64,000 bases of DNA from Acidobacteria bacterium 28-9 (GCA_002050355.1 MWYY01000060.1:1-64000), one strand, 5' to 3'; shown: positions 52,453 through 62,120, counted from the first letter of the stretch. Made by a program: numbers and translations. Notes: generated by a model from the sequence alone, not told the origin.

Positions 52453-54639
52453 TTATCTGTGTTCATTCGTGCTGGTCTGCGGTTGCAGACTGGTTTCAAC
52501 CTTTTCAATTTCTCCGCCCGCTTCCTGCCTGGTCAATCTGTTTTCGATTGCAACAACCGATTCACGCGAACGGTTCAAAAACGGCGACGGATAAACGCCC
52601 ATAAAAACCATCAAAAATACGAGCGGCGCAATAAGACCAATTTCGCGCCAATTCAAATCAGTCAATGTTTTATTGCTCGGATTTGTAACTTTACCGAAGA
52701 AGACACGCTGCACCATCCACAATAAATAAACAGCCGCAAAAATCACGCCTGTTCCGGCAAGCATCGTCGCCACATAATTCCAATTAACGCCGCCGGTTAT
52801 CGGAAGGGCGGTCGATGTCCACATTCCGAGCATCGTCAGAAACTCGCCGACAAAACCGTTTAGAAAAGGCAAGCCGATTGAAGCCATCGTCGTGATAACG
52901 AAAATCGTCGTGTAAATCGGCATTACGTTTGCGATTCCCCCAAAATCCGAGATAGCGCGCGTGTGTCGTCTTTCGTAAATAAATCCAACGAGCAAAAACA
53001 GCGCACCCGTTGCGATGCCGTGATTGAGCATTTGGTAAAGCGCGCCCTGCATTCCCATTTCGGTGAACGAAAACATTCCCAGGATTACAAAACCCATATG
53101 CGCGACCGACGAATACGCGACTAATCTTTTAACGTCCGGCTGAACCATTGCGACGAGCGCGCCGTAGATGATTCCGATAAATACGAGCGGCGCAATAAGA
53201 CCAATTTCGCGCCAATTCAAATCAGTCAATGTTTTATTGCTCGGATTTGTAACTTTACCGAAGAAGACACGCTGCACCATCCACAATAAATAAACAGCCG
53301 CAAAAATCACGCCTGTTCCGGCAAGCATCGTCGCCACATAATTCCAATTAACGCCGCCGGTTATCGGAAGGGCGGTCGATGTCCACATTCCGAGCATCGT
53401 CAGAAACTCGCCGACAAAACCGTTTAGAAAAGGCAAGCCGATTGAAGCCATCGTCGTGATAACGAAAATCGTCGTGTAAATCGGCATTACGTTTGCGATT
53501 CCCCCAAAATCCGAGATAGCGCGCGTGTGTCGTCTTTCGTAAATAAATCCAACGAGCAAAAACAGCGCACCCGTTGCGATGCCGTGATTGAGCATTTGGT
53601 AAAGCGCGCCCTGCATTCCCATTTCGGTGAACGAAAACATTCCCAGGATTACAAAACCCATATGCGCGACCGACGAATACGCGACTAATCTTTTAACGTC
53701 CGGCTGAACCATTGCGACGAGCGCGCCGTAGATGATTCCGATAATCGCTAGGACAATGAATATTCCTGCAAACTCGCGCGACGCTTCTGGGAATAAACCA
53801 AAATTGAAACGCATCAAACCGTAAGTTCCCATTTTCAACATTACGGCGGCGAGAATGACCGAGCCGGCAGTCGGCGCTTCGGTGTGCGCGTCCGGCAGCC
53901 ACGTATGAAACGGAAAAACCGGAACTTTTATCATAAACGCTAATGCAAATGCCCAGAAAAGCAGTGTTGCGGTCGGTCCGACGAACGCTAAATTTCCTGC
54001 TTTGAGCGAACTCAAAAGCGTAACGTAATCAAATGTTCCGACGCCTGTCGCCTGCGCGTGCAGGTAATACAAACCGATAATCGCAACCAGCATCAGTAAA
54101 CTGCCCAAAGCAGTATAAACAAAAAACTTAACCGCCGCGTAGACGCGGTTTTGTCCACCCCAAATACCGATGAGAAAAAACATCGGAACCAGAGAGGCTT
54201 CAAAGAAAAGATAAAAAACCAGTAAATCTAACGACACAAAAACGCCGAGCATCGCGCTTTCCAGCAAAAGCAGAAAAACGTAAAAAGCCGCCGCGCGTTT
54301 TTCAACCGCACGCCAGGTAGAAACAACTGCAATCGGCATTATAAACGTCGTCAAAATCACCAGCCAAATCGAAAGACCGTCAACGCCGACGTGGTAATTC
54401 GTGTTTATTGCCCGAATCCAGGAAACGTTTTTCTCAAAGAAAAATCCGTTTACCGAAGCTGTGCTTTTATCAAACAGCAAAAAGAGGGAAACTAAAAAGT
54501 TCAAAACGGTAAAGCCAAGCGTTATCCATTTCAAACCGCCTTCCTGCTTCCAAAAAAGGGCGTGTCCAATCGTTGCCAACGCCCCGAAAACCGGAAGCAA
54601 AATTAGAATCGTTAAAAGATTTTCTCCAATTAAATCCAT
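52453..54639 (-). CDS. nuoM: NADH-quinone oxidoreductase subunit M with internal duplication
   Basis: 728 residues from the ATG at 54639, against about 500-550 for the family. The excess is one exact in-frame tandem copy of 188 residues, from the 'IIYGALVAMVQPDVKRLVAY' segment to 'LIAPLVF', holding about five membrane helices. Without it the protein would be 540 residues, a normal NuoM with 'YHVGVDGLSIWLV' and 'PVFPFHTWLPDAHTEAPT'. The duplicated form would have a doubled helix bundle and is unlikely to fit complex I, so the copy may be an assembly error or a very recent mutation. Confidence 0.92.
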   Translation of the reverse strand: MDLIGENLLTILILLPVFGALATIGHALFWKQEGGLKWITLGFTVLNFLVSLFLLFDKSTASVNGFFFEKNVSWIRAINTNYHVGVDGLSIWLVILTTFIMPIAVVSTWRAVEKRAAAFYVFLLLLESAMLGVFVSLDLLVFYLFFEASLVPMFFLIGIWGGQNRVYAAVKFFVYTALGSLLMLVAIIGLYYLHAQATGVGTFDYVTLLSSLKAGNLAFVGPTATLLFWAFALAFMIKVPVFPFHTWLPDAHTEAPTAGSVILAAVMLKMGTYGLMRFNFGLFPEASREFAGIFIVLAIIGIIYGALVAMVQPDVKRLVAYSSVAHMGFVILGMFSFTEMGMQGALYQMLNHGIATGALFLLVGFIYERRHTRAISDFGGIANVMPIYTTIFVITTMASIGLPFLNGFVGEFLTMLGMWTSTALPITGGVNWNYVATMLAGTGVIFAAVYLLWMVQRVFFGKVTNPSNKTLTDLNWREIGLIAPLVFIGIIYGALVAMVQPDVKRLVAYSSVAHMGFVILGMFSFTEMGMQGALYQMLNHGIATGALFLLVGFIYERRHTRAISDFGGIANVMPIYTTIFVITTMASIGLPFLNGFVGEFLTMLGMWTSTALPITGGVNWNYVATMLAGTGVIFAAVYLLWMVQRVFFGKVTNPSNKTLTDLNWREIGLIAPLVFLMVFMGVYPSPFLNRSRESVVAIENRLTRQEAGGEIEKVETSLQPQTSTNEHR
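52615..53744. repeat. Exact tandem duplication in nuoM (564-bp period)
   Basis: 52615-53180 and 53179-53744 are identical over 566 bases at an offset of 564, with 2 bases of shared joint sequence. The period is 188 codons, so the reading frame stays open. Confidence 0.97.
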
Positions 54640-54644
54640 AAAAG

Positions 54645-54926
54645 TTATTTTTTCGTCTGAATAGTTTCCCAACCAAAAACATTCGGAGAATGGTCGAGTA
54701 ATTTATCGCCGCTTTCGTTTTCGTAAAATGATGCCAGCGCGTCTTCATCAATCGTTACGGACAGATCACCATGCAGAATTTCGTAATCGTCGAAAACTCC
54801 GTCGCCGTGATAAACGCGAAAAAGGAATTTTTCAGGCGAAGGCGTCCGAAGCAACATTCCCTTTACGCCGCTTGCGCTTGTTTCATGCAGAATCTTTCCA
54901 CCGGAAGTTTTTATCGTTTGACTCAT
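54645..54926 (-). CDS. Small unknown protein between nuoL and nuoM
   Basis: 93 residues from the ATG at 54926; a GTG two codons upstream is possible. Soluble and acidic ('TIDEDALASFYENESGDKLL'), with no recognisable motif. It begins 7 bp after the nuoL stop and ends 5 bp before nuoM, so it is translated with the operon. It may be an unnoticed accessory or an unrelated passenger. Confidence 0.72.
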   Translation of the reverse strand: MSQTIKTSGGKILHETSASGVKGMLLRTPSPEKFLFRVYHGDGVFDDYEILHGDLSVTIDEDALASFYENESGDKLLDHSPNVFGWETIQTKK

Positions 54927-54933
54927 TTCCACT

Positions 54934-57279
54934 TTATATAATCAATTTGAAACCGTAGTATATGAAATACCCAATCACAATCAGCGCGCCAAACAGCATA
55001 AATGCGGCGTAACTTCTAACGAAACCGACTTGAATGCCGCGCGCAACTCCGCCGAGCGCGGCTACAAAATGTCCGATACCGTTGACAATGCCGTCAATGA
55101 CGCCGACATCGAAACCTTTCCACAAACCCTCATGCGAAAGATTTGTCAGCGGATTAACGATTGCACCGTTGTAAAGCTCGTCAACGCGCCATTTGTCTTC
55201 CAAAATCTTAGGCATACGCTTGAGCGGGTTTTTCTTGAAATAAAGAAATCCGCCGATTAAACCCAAAGCCGCGAGAACGACCGACAAACCGGCAAGTAAT
55301 CTTTCCGTTTGAATTTCTTCTGCCGAATGTTCGGCGTGCTTTGTCGCGTGTCCTGTCGCAGCGTGTGGTTCAGTCTGTACGGTTTCAACCGGTGCATTGT
55401 GTCCGCTTGCAGAATGTTGATCGGCGGCTGGCGCGTGCGCGGTACCTGTCGCGCCTTGTTCGGTAGCGGCAGTTTCATGATTTGTCGCCGTCGCGTGTTT
55501 CGGCTCGACCCGTTCGATAATCGGTTCAAGCGTTCGCTCGAAATAATTCGGAACGGCGCCGCCGCTCAGTGCATACGGTACGCCGACAAGTCCGCCAAGG
55601 GTTGAAAGAATTGCCAAAATAATTAACGGAACAGTCATTGTCCAGGGCGATTCGTGCGGCTTGAAATCCGGCGCGAGCGCGTGATGTTCGTCATCGTCGT
55701 GGTCGTCTATATGCGCCGTGTCTTCGTCCGCGTGCGCTTGTGCGTGCGCGTCGCCGTGCGGAACTTTCGCGTCGTGCGCGTCGCCCGCTGCAAAAGCGTT
55801 TTCTTCGGCGCGCGACGCTTGGGTCGGATTCTGCATAACCGGCAATTCTTCGTGAAATCTCTCCGCGCCCCAGAACGTCATCACCATCATTCTGGTCATA
55901 TAAACGGCGGTCAAAACAGCCGTGAGAAGTCCAATGCCCCACAAAATAAAATTCCACGACGGCGGCAGATTTGGAGCGGCGAAAGTCTTATAAAGAACTT
56001 CGTCCTTCGAGAAAAATCCGGCGAAAATCGGAATACCGGAAATCGCCAGCCAGCCGGTAATCATTGTGGCAAACGTAATCGGCATATATTTTTTCAAATT
56101 GCCCATCCGCCGCATATCCTGTTCGTGATGCATTCCGTGAATAACCGAACCCGAACCGAGAAACAGCAGAGCTTTGAAAAATGCGTGCGTCATCACGTGG
56201 AAAATCGCCGCGCCGAACGCGCCGACACCGCACGCCAAAAACATATAACCGAGCTGCGAAACGGTCGAATAAGCGAGAACTTTTTTGATGTCGTTTTGCG
56301 CCAGCCCGATTGTCGCCGCAAAAATCGCCGTCGCGCCGCCGATGATAGCGACGATAAACATCGCCGTCGGCGCGTTTTGGTAAATCGCGTTACAGCGCAC
56401 GACCATATAAACGCCCGCCGTAACCATCGTCGCCGCGTGAATCAAAGCCGAAACCGGCGTCGGTCCAGCCATCGCGTCCGGCAGCCACGTAAAAAGCGGA
56501 ATCTGCGCTGATTTTCCGGTCGCGCCGATAAATAATAAAACGGCAATCGAAGTAATTCCGCCCGCCACAATCGCGCCCGCCGTGAACGGCTCCTGCGCCA
56601 TTTGTCCGAGCAAAGTCAGCGAACTGTTGACCTGCTCGCCGTCAATAACTTTGTCGTAAAACGAAATCGAACCGGTCAGCGTGTAAATCAGGAACATTCC
56701 CATCAACACGCCCCAATCGCCAATGCGGTTCATCACAAAAGCCTTTTTCGCCGCGCGTCTGGCTTCGTCGCGTTTTATGTAATAGCCGATAAGCAGATAC
56801 GAACACAGCCCGACGCCTTCCCAACCGACGAACATCAGCAGAAAATTATCTGCCAGAATCAGCGTCAGCATGGAGAACATAAACAAATTCAGATATGCAA
56901 AAAAGCGATAAAAACCTTTATCGCCGTGCATATAACCCGTCGCAAAAATATGAATCAGCAAACCGACAAACGTAACAAAGCAAACATAAATGCCGCTCAA
57001 TCTATCAACACCCAAACCGAAATCGGCTCGAAAACCGCCGACCTGAATCCAGGTCCAAAGCTGGTCAAGCACCGGCTTTTCGGCAAAAAGCGCGCCTTCG
57101 TGCGGCGTCCCGATGCCGAACGAAACCATAAACGCCACAATGGTAGAAATCCCGATTGTCGTACAGGCAACCGCACCGCTAAAAAGCTCACTGTTCGCCC
57201 GTTTGCCAAACAGCCAATTGATAATCGCGCCTGCGAGCGGTGCGAAAATAATTAGACTTAAAAAATTGTTTTCAGTCAT
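54934..57279 (-). CDS. nuoL: NADH-quinone oxidoreductase subunit L with long His/Ala-rich insert
   Basis: 781 residues from the ATG at 57279. NuoL is usually about 610-660. Core motifs are intact ('VDRLSGIYVCFVTFVGLLIH', 'LFTWLPDAMAGPTPVSALIH', 'GFFSKDEVLY'). The excess lies before the C-terminal helix: two stretches rich in His, Ala, Asp and Glu, for instance 'HGDAHAQAHADEDTAH' and 'ATGHATKHAEHSAEEI', on either side of a membrane helix. The distal proton-pumping subunit of complex I. Confidence 0.95.
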   Translation of the reverse strand: MTENNFLSLIIFAPLAGAIINWLFGKRANSELFSGAVACTTIGISTIVAFMVSFGIGTPHEGALFAEKPVLDQLWTWIQVGGFRADFGLGVDRLSGIYVCFVTFVGLLIHIFATGYMHGDKGFYRFFAYLNLFMFSMLTLILADNFLLMFVGWEGVGLCSYLLIGYYIKRDEARRAAKKAFVMNRIGDWGVLMGMFLIYTLTGSISFYDKVIDGEQVNSSLTLLGQMAQEPFTAGAIVAGGITSIAVLLFIGATGKSAQIPLFTWLPDAMAGPTPVSALIHAATMVTAGVYMVVRCNAIYQNAPTAMFIVAIIGGATAIFAATIGLAQNDIKKVLAYSTVSQLGYMFLACGVGAFGAAIFHVMTHAFFKALLFLGSGSVIHGMHHEQDMRRMGNLKKYMPITFATMITGWLAISGIPIFAGFFSKDEVLYKTFAAPNLPPSWNFILWGIGLLTAVLTAVYMTRMMVMTFWGAERFHEELPVMQNPTQASRAEENAFAAGDAHDAKVPHGDAHAQAHADEDTAHIDDHDDDEHHALAPDFKPHESPWTMTVPLIILAILSTLGGLVGVPYALSGGAVPNYFERTLEPIIERVEPKHATATNHETAATEQGATGTAHAPAADQHSASGHNAPVETVQTEPHAATGHATKHAEHSAEEIQTERLLAGLSVVLAALGLIGGFLYFKKNPLKRMPKILEDKWRVDELYNGAIVNPLTNLSHEGLWKGFDVGVIDGIVNGIGHFVAALGGVARGIQVGFVRSYAAFMLFGALIVIGYFIYYGFKLII

Positions 57280-57370
57280 TGGTTGTGATAATAAGCCACG
57301 AAATTTCACGAAAGAATACGAACAAAGGAATAAATTTTCGTGTAGATTTGTATATGTTCGCGGCTCAAAA

Positions 57371-57676
57371 CTAATTCTTCAAAATATTCGCGTCGTCAAC
57401 ATCGATGGAAATACGGTTGCGGAAAAAGGCGATGAAAATGCCCAAGCCGACTGCCGCTTCCGCCGCGGCGACCGACATTACCATAAAGACGAAAAGCTGT
57501 CCGGTAACGTCGGCGTAATAGCGTGAAAAGGCGACGAACGTTAGGTTCACGGCGTTGAGCATCAGCTCGATGCACATAAACATTCCGAGCGCGTTGCGTT
57601 TGAAAATCACGCCCGTTGCGCCAATGGTAAATAAAATTCCTGAAAGTGCTAAATATGTCGCTAAACTCGGTTCCAT
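57371..57676 (-). CDS. nuoK: NADH-quinone oxidoreductase subunit K
   Basis: 101 residues, three membrane helices, with the conserved Glu residues of the channel in '[12 protein letters not shown]' and '[11 protein letters not shown]'. The family length is exact. It lies 58 bp downstream of nuoJ and 91 bp upstream of nuoL. Confidence 0.96.
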   Translation of the reverse strand: MEPSLATYLALSGILFTIGATGVIFKRNALGMFMCIELMLNAVNLTFVAFSRYYADVTGQLFVFMVMSVAAAEAAVGLGIFIAFFRNRISIDVDDANILKN

Positions 57677-57734
57677 AAGTTAAAGTTCAAGGTTTAATGT
57701 TCAAAATTTGTTCTGCGACGGACAAAGGACAAAA

Positions 57735-58322
57735 TTAAAGTCTAATTCTGAATTCGTCTTTTATTTCGCTTTCGTTGCGTCTTTCTAATTCATTGTCGAC
57801 GACGATTTCGAGTTGCGGATATTCCAGACGGCGCGCCAAAATTACTGCGCCGACGATTGACATTAACAGCAAAATGCCGACAATCTCGACCGGCAAAAGA
57901 TATTCGGTGTACATTCCCGCGCCGATGCTCAAGGTTTTTCCGACCGTTTCGTCCGTGTTGACAGCTTGTTTCGGCGCGCGGTGAACGGCGTAGAAAATAA
58001 AAAACGTTTGAGCCAGCAAAACTAAACCCAAAATTCCGCCGATGGCATACAAATGCGGCAAACGGTTGACAACCGGTTTATCCTCGTCCAGATTCAAAAG
58101 CATAATGACGAAAACGACGAGAACCATAATCGCGCCCGCATAAATCAAAATCTGCACGGCGGCGATAAACGGCGCGGCGAGCGTTACATAAATACACGCC
58201 AGCGAAATTAAAACGCCGACCAGCGAAATAGCGCTATAAAGCGGATTTTTGTGATACACGAGCGAAATCGCGCAGGCGATGGCGAGTCCGGCAAAAAGGA
58301 AAAATATAACGGAAGTAATCAT
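57735..58322 (-). CDS. nuoJ: NADH-quinone oxidoreductase subunit J
   Basis: 195 residues, five membrane helices, with the family segment 'YAGAIMVLVVFVIMLLNL' in the third helix. A proton-path subunit of complex I. It follows nuoH after 84 bp with no nuoI between. Confidence 0.94.
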   Translation of the reverse strand: MITSVIFFLFAGLAIACAISLVYHKNPLYSAISLVGVLISLACIYVTLAAPFIAAVQILIYAGAIMVLVVFVIMLLNLDEDKPVVNRLPHLYAIGGILGLVLLAQTFFIFYAVHRAPKQAVNTDETVGKTLSIGAGMYTEYLLPVEIVGILLLMSIVGAVILARRLEYPQLEIVVDNELERRNESEIKDEFRIRL

Positions 58323-58330
58323 TGCAAAAG

Positions 58331-58403
58331 TTGTCAGATGTCAGATGTCAGATGTTAGACATCAGAATCTTCCTGACATCTAGAATCTAATATCTGACAT
58401 CTT
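58331..58403. repeat. Inverted tandem repeat (GATGTCA / TGACATC) in nuoH-nuoJ spacer
   Basis: Three tandem TCAGATG units on the left face complementary TGACATCT units on the right. It fills the spacer where nuoI would be expected. It can fold into a hairpin in the operon mRNA. Confidence 0.75.
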
Positions 58404-58406
58404 CGA

Positions 58407-59501
58407 TTAGCTGTTCAAAAAATAAACCAAAATTATTGTAAAAATCACGTTAGCCAGTGCGACGGGCAAAAGAAATTTCCAGCCGAAATTCATCAGTTGG
58501 TCAAAGCGAAAGCGCGGCAGAGTTCCGCGAACCCAAATGTAAAAAAACAGAAACGCGCTTATTTTTATCAAAAATCCGACGACGCTGAAAACTGCGTAAA
58601 GAAGCGAGCCGACCGGAAACAAGTGGCTCAAGCCGGGAACATACCAGCCGCCCAAAAAAAGCGTCGCGCACATCACCGAGACCGTGAACATATTGACGTA
58701 TTCGCCCATAAAAAAGAGCGCAAATTTCAACGCTGAATACTCCGTGTGAAAACCTGCAACGAGTTCGGTTTCGGCTTCGGGCAAATCGAACGGAACGCGG
58801 TTTGTTTCGGCAAACGCGGCAATCAAAAAGACCACAAAGCCGACGAATTGCGGAATAATAAACCAGCGCGAATACCAAGGCGAAGACATTTGCGCGTAAA
58901 TAATGCCGTTTAGGTCGAGTGTTCCGGCAAGGATAACAACGCCGATAATCGATGCGCCCATTGCCAGCTCGTAAGAAATCAACTGTGCCGACGAGCGAAG
59001 TCCGCCCATCAAACTATATTTGTTGTTTGACGACCAGCCGGCGAGGGCGATGCCGTAAACTCCGACCGAAGTAATACCCAAAACAAACAAAACGCCGACA
59101 TCAATCTGGGCGACTGTCAAAGGAATTTGCTTGATGCCGTCGCCCAAACCATATGGCAAAAAACTCAAATCTATATTCGTTATCGCCGGACCGAAAGGAT
59201 AGACAACCATCGGCATCAGCGCGCAGGTTACAGCGACAATCGGCGCGAGGAAATAAACGAATTTCGTTGATTTGTCGGGAACAATGTCTTCTTTGAAAAT
59301 GAATTTCAGAAGGTCTGCAAACGGCTGCATCATTCCCCACGGTCCGACGCGGTTCGGTCCGATGCGTCCTTGAATCCAGCCTAGAACTTTGCGCTCGGCT
59401 AAAACCGTATATGCAACAATCATCATCACCACGCCAAACGCAACAGTTGCCGCTCCGAAAAGAACGGCAATCGGAAAAATTGATTTTATGATAGCTTCCA
59501 T
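58407..59501 (-). CDS. nuoH: NADH-quinone oxidoreductase subunit H
   Basis: 364 residues, about eight helices. Quinone-site segments 'GRIGPNRVGPWGMMQPFAD' and 'AETNRVPFDLPEAETELV' are present. It anchors the quinone cavity of complex I. It follows nuoG after 130 bp. Confidence 0.96.
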   Translation of the reverse strand: MEAIIKSIFPIAVLFGAATVAFGVVMMIVAYTVLAERKVLGWIQGRIGPNRVGPWGMMQPFADLLKFIFKEDIVPDKSTKFVYFLAPIVAVTCALMPMVVYPFGPAITNIDLSFLPYGLGDGIKQIPLTVAQIDVGVLFVLGITSVGVYGIALAGWSSNNKYSLMGGLRSSAQLISYELAMGASIIGVVILAGTLDLNGIIYAQMSSPWYSRWFIIPQFVGFVVFLIAAFAETNRVPFDLPEAETELVAGFHTEYSALKFALFFMGEYVNMFTVSVMCATLFLGGWYVPGLSHLFPVGSLLYAVFSVVGFLIKISAFLFFYIWVRGTLPRFRFDQLMNFGWKFLLPVALANVIFTIILVYFLNS

Positions 59502-59631
59502 TTGGAATATTCGCGTGTCGTTAAAAAATCGTTATTTTATCAAGGCTTGTCTAAAAAACAAATAAAAAAAACAGTTTTTGACAGGTTTCTTCGCTTAGTT
59601 ATTTGAATGCAAATTCCAGCCGCTCGTTTAA

Positions 59632-61944
59632 TTACTTGGGAATTATTTTGTGCAAAACGTTTTCCTTGTCTTCAATTTTGTCGCCGATGCCGGTCGCCGC
59701 CGCTGCTTGAGCCAATGTGTCGGTGCGTGGTGTGCCGTCTAAGTTAAACTGCACAAGGGGCGACACGAGCAAATTGTCCGGTTTTGGATTGCCGTGAGCG
59801 AGAAGATGAAACTGCGGCGTTTTTTCGGTCATTGTCGTAAGTCGAAATAATTTATGTCCGGTTTTCGGCTTTACTATATTTTTTCCGCCTTCATCCGGCA
59901 TTGATTCAACTCTGCGGCGTAAGCCATTGATTACATTCGACAAATCGCGTTTTTCTGCAATTGCGTGTTTTACTTTCGCGGGTTTCGATTCGTCTTTCAA
60001 ATGCGGATAACGCAAACCCGCGTAAGCCGGAATTGTGTCGGCAAGCGCTTTGAAAACGGCGGTCGCGGCAAAATTATAACCGAAATCGACACCCATTTCC
60101 CTGGCAATCATCGAGGTAATTGCCCAATCCGCTCTTGCTTGATTTAGCGGCTCGATTGCCTGTCGAACTCTTTGAACAAAACCTGTATTGTTCGTATAAG
60201 TTCCATCGACTTCGGCAAAACTCGCGGCAGGCAAAACGACATCTGCATATTCGGTTGTCGCAGTTTCAAATAATTCCTGAACAACTACGAAATCTTTGTT
60301 CGCAAGCAATTTCGCGTCGTCTTCATAGAGACTGCCGCCGATTAAAAGCGATTTGGAATTTTGTAGAACTTCCCGCAGAGATTTTCTGCCAGCCGTCATA
60401 TCATTTGCGCCGACCGAGTTGTTGTAAAGCGGTAACAGATGAAGCAACACGCGTCGTTTTTCTGAAGCGAAATTTGCGGCTGCATTTGCAATCACGGCTT
60501 GCGCTTCGGGTGACAAATCCCTGCCGAGCATGATGACGAAATCGCCTTCGGTTTCGCCGATTGTTCTCAATAAATCGTCAAACTCGCTTTGAGCAGCACC
60601 GATTTTCTTTAAAATCGTTTCGTCCGTACGGTCGGCAAAGCCGAGCGCAAAAGCGTCGAACGAATTTTTGTTGATGTGTATAAACTGTGTCGCCTGTTCG
60701 GTCATCCGAATCGCAGTGTCGTGAATGACGATGAATTTCGCGCCGTCATTTCTGACCGCTTGACGAATTTGTTTGCCCGTAAAAGTTTGCTCTTCTTCCG
60801 GCTCACCGCCGATAAGAAGAATCGTTTTGGCGCGCCGAATTTCCTTATGCGTGCAAAGCGAAACGCTCAAATTGTCGAAAACCGGCGCGAGGTCGTAAGC
60901 GTCGGAAACAGCGTAATTGTCGGAGTTTGCAACTTCCGTCGCAAATCTTTTTAAAGTAAAAATCGATTCATTTGTCAGACGCGCCGTCGCAATAACGCCG
61001 ATGTTGTTTCCGTTTTCCTTAAATTTATTGGCGACAAAATAAATCGCTTCGTCCCACGTTGTCGGAATTAATTTTCCGCCTTTCGTATAGCGAATCAGCG
61101 GCGTCTTTAAGCGGTCTTCGTGGTTGATAAAACCGTGCCCGAAGCGCGATTTGACATCAAGAAATTCGCCGTTCAATCCGTCAACGTACCGGTCGCGGGC
61201 GACAATTCGGTGTATCTTTCCGCCGCGCGCGCCGAGGCTGAACTGCATTCCGTCTGAACTGTACGGGTCTGTGCTAACGGTTTGTTCTAATTCCCACGGT
61301 CTGGTTTCGTGGCGGTAAGTTCCGTCGAGCAAAGTTCCGGTCGGGCAAACTTCGATACAGTTGCCGCACTCGGAACAACCGAGCCAGCCGCCGTAAGTTC
61401 CGATAACCGTGTTAACGCCGCGATTTCCGGCTTCGATGGCGTCTTCGCCCATCCATTCATCGCACACGCGCGTGCAGCGTTTGCACAAAATACAGCGCTG
61501 CGGGTCGTTGGCAACAATCGGCGAGAGAAATTTTTCCGGCTGCGCGTTTTTCGGTTCAATAAAACGCTCTTCGACATCTCCCCAATCCATTACCATTTCC
61601 TGGAGTTCACACTCGCCGCCGCGGTCGCAAACCGGGCAATCGAGCGGATGATTGGCAAGCAGAAATTCCAGCATCGCGCGTTGCGCCTTTTCGATTTCTT
61701 CGCTCTGCGTCGTAACAATCATTCCGTCCGTGCAAGTGATTGTGCAGGAAGTTTGCAGCTTCGGCATCTTCTCGATGCGCACCAGACACATCCGGCACGA
61801 CGCCTGCAAAGCAAGGTCTTCGTAGTAACAGAACGACGGTATGTTAAAGGCGTTCTCCCGACAAACATCAATCAGCCGCGCTCCTTTATCGACGGAAAAT
61901 TCCTGACCGTTAATCGTAACTTTAATTTGTTCTTCTGTTGCCAT
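59632..61944 (-). CDS. nuoG: NADH-quinone oxidoreductase subunit G
   Basis: 770 residues. Iron-sulfur ligands appear in order: the [2Fe-2S] N1b region ('CYYEDLALQASCRMCLV'), N5 with His-x3-C-x2-C-x5-C in 'HPLDCPVCDRGGEC', N4 region 'CILCKRCTRVC' and 'CSECGNCIEVCPTG'. The N7 cluster found in E. coli NuoG has no Cys set here: the site reads 'VSTDPYSSDGMQ'. The molybdopterin-oxidoreductase-like C-terminal part follows. Carries electrons through the peripheral arm. Confidence 0.95.
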   Translation of the reverse strand: MATEEQIKVTINGQEFSVDKGARLIDVCRENAFNIPSFCYYEDLALQASCRMCLVRIEKMPKLQTSCTITCTDGMIVTTQSEEIEKAQRAMLEFLLANHPLDCPVCDRGGECELQEMVMDWGDVEERFIEPKNAQPEKFLSPIVANDPQRCILCKRCTRVCDEWMGEDAIEAGNRGVNTVIGTYGGWLGCSECGNCIEVCPTGTLLDGTYRHETRPWELEQTVSTDPYSSDGMQFSLGARGGKIHRIVARDRYVDGLNGEFLDVKSRFGHGFINHEDRLKTPLIRYTKGGKLIPTTWDEAIYFVANKFKENGNNIGVIATARLTNESIFTLKRFATEVANSDNYAVSDAYDLAPVFDNLSVSLCTHKEIRRAKTILLIGGEPEEEQTFTGKQIRQAVRNDGAKFIVIHDTAIRMTEQATQFIHINKNSFDAFALGFADRTDETILKKIGAAQSEFDDLLRTIGETEGDFVIMLGRDLSPEAQAVIANAAANFASEKRRVLLHLLPLYNNSVGANDMTAGRKSLREVLQNSKSLLIGGSLYEDDAKLLANKDFVVVQELFETATTEYADVVLPAASFAEVDGTYTNNTGFVQRVRQAIEPLNQARADWAITSMIAREMGVDFGYNFAATAVFKALADTIPAYAGLRYPHLKDESKPAKVKHAIAEKRDLSNVINGLRRRVESMPDEGGKNIVKPKTGHKLFRLTTMTEKTPQFHLLAHGNPKPDNLLVSPLVQFNLDGTPRTDTLAQAAAATGIGDKIEDKENVLHKIIPK

Positions 61945-61968
61945 TTTAACTAAAAACTGCTGTTAAAT

Positions 61969-62097
61969 TTACTTTTTCGTTTCGGCTTTGCTCTCCGCAT
62001 TCGCCGCCGTGTTTTTTTTCTTTCCTTTCGGACGAGTTTTACCAAAACTGCCGGCAAAAATCTTTCCGCGTCTCGTTCTTTTATCGCCTTTTCCCAT
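61969..62097 (-). CDS. Ribosomal protein bTHX
   Basis: 42 residues from the ATG at 62097. It starts 'MGKGDKRTRRGKIFAGSFGK' and has a Lys-rich middle, matching small ribosomal protein bTHX (Thx), which stabilises the head of the 30S subunit. The frame sits in the 176-bp gap between nuoF and nuoG, 23 bp after the nuoF stop. Confidence 0.87.
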   Translation of the reverse strand: MGKGDKRTRRGKIFAGSFGKTRPKGKKKNTAANAESKAETKK

Positions 62098-62120
62098 ATC
62101 TTTTACCTCTTAATTAATTT

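Noticed and set aside
55654-56511. Open frame of 285 codons on the plus strand, very Arg-rich
   Set aside because: Antisense to nuoL; the Arg/His-rich composition is what the complement of this coding sequence gives.
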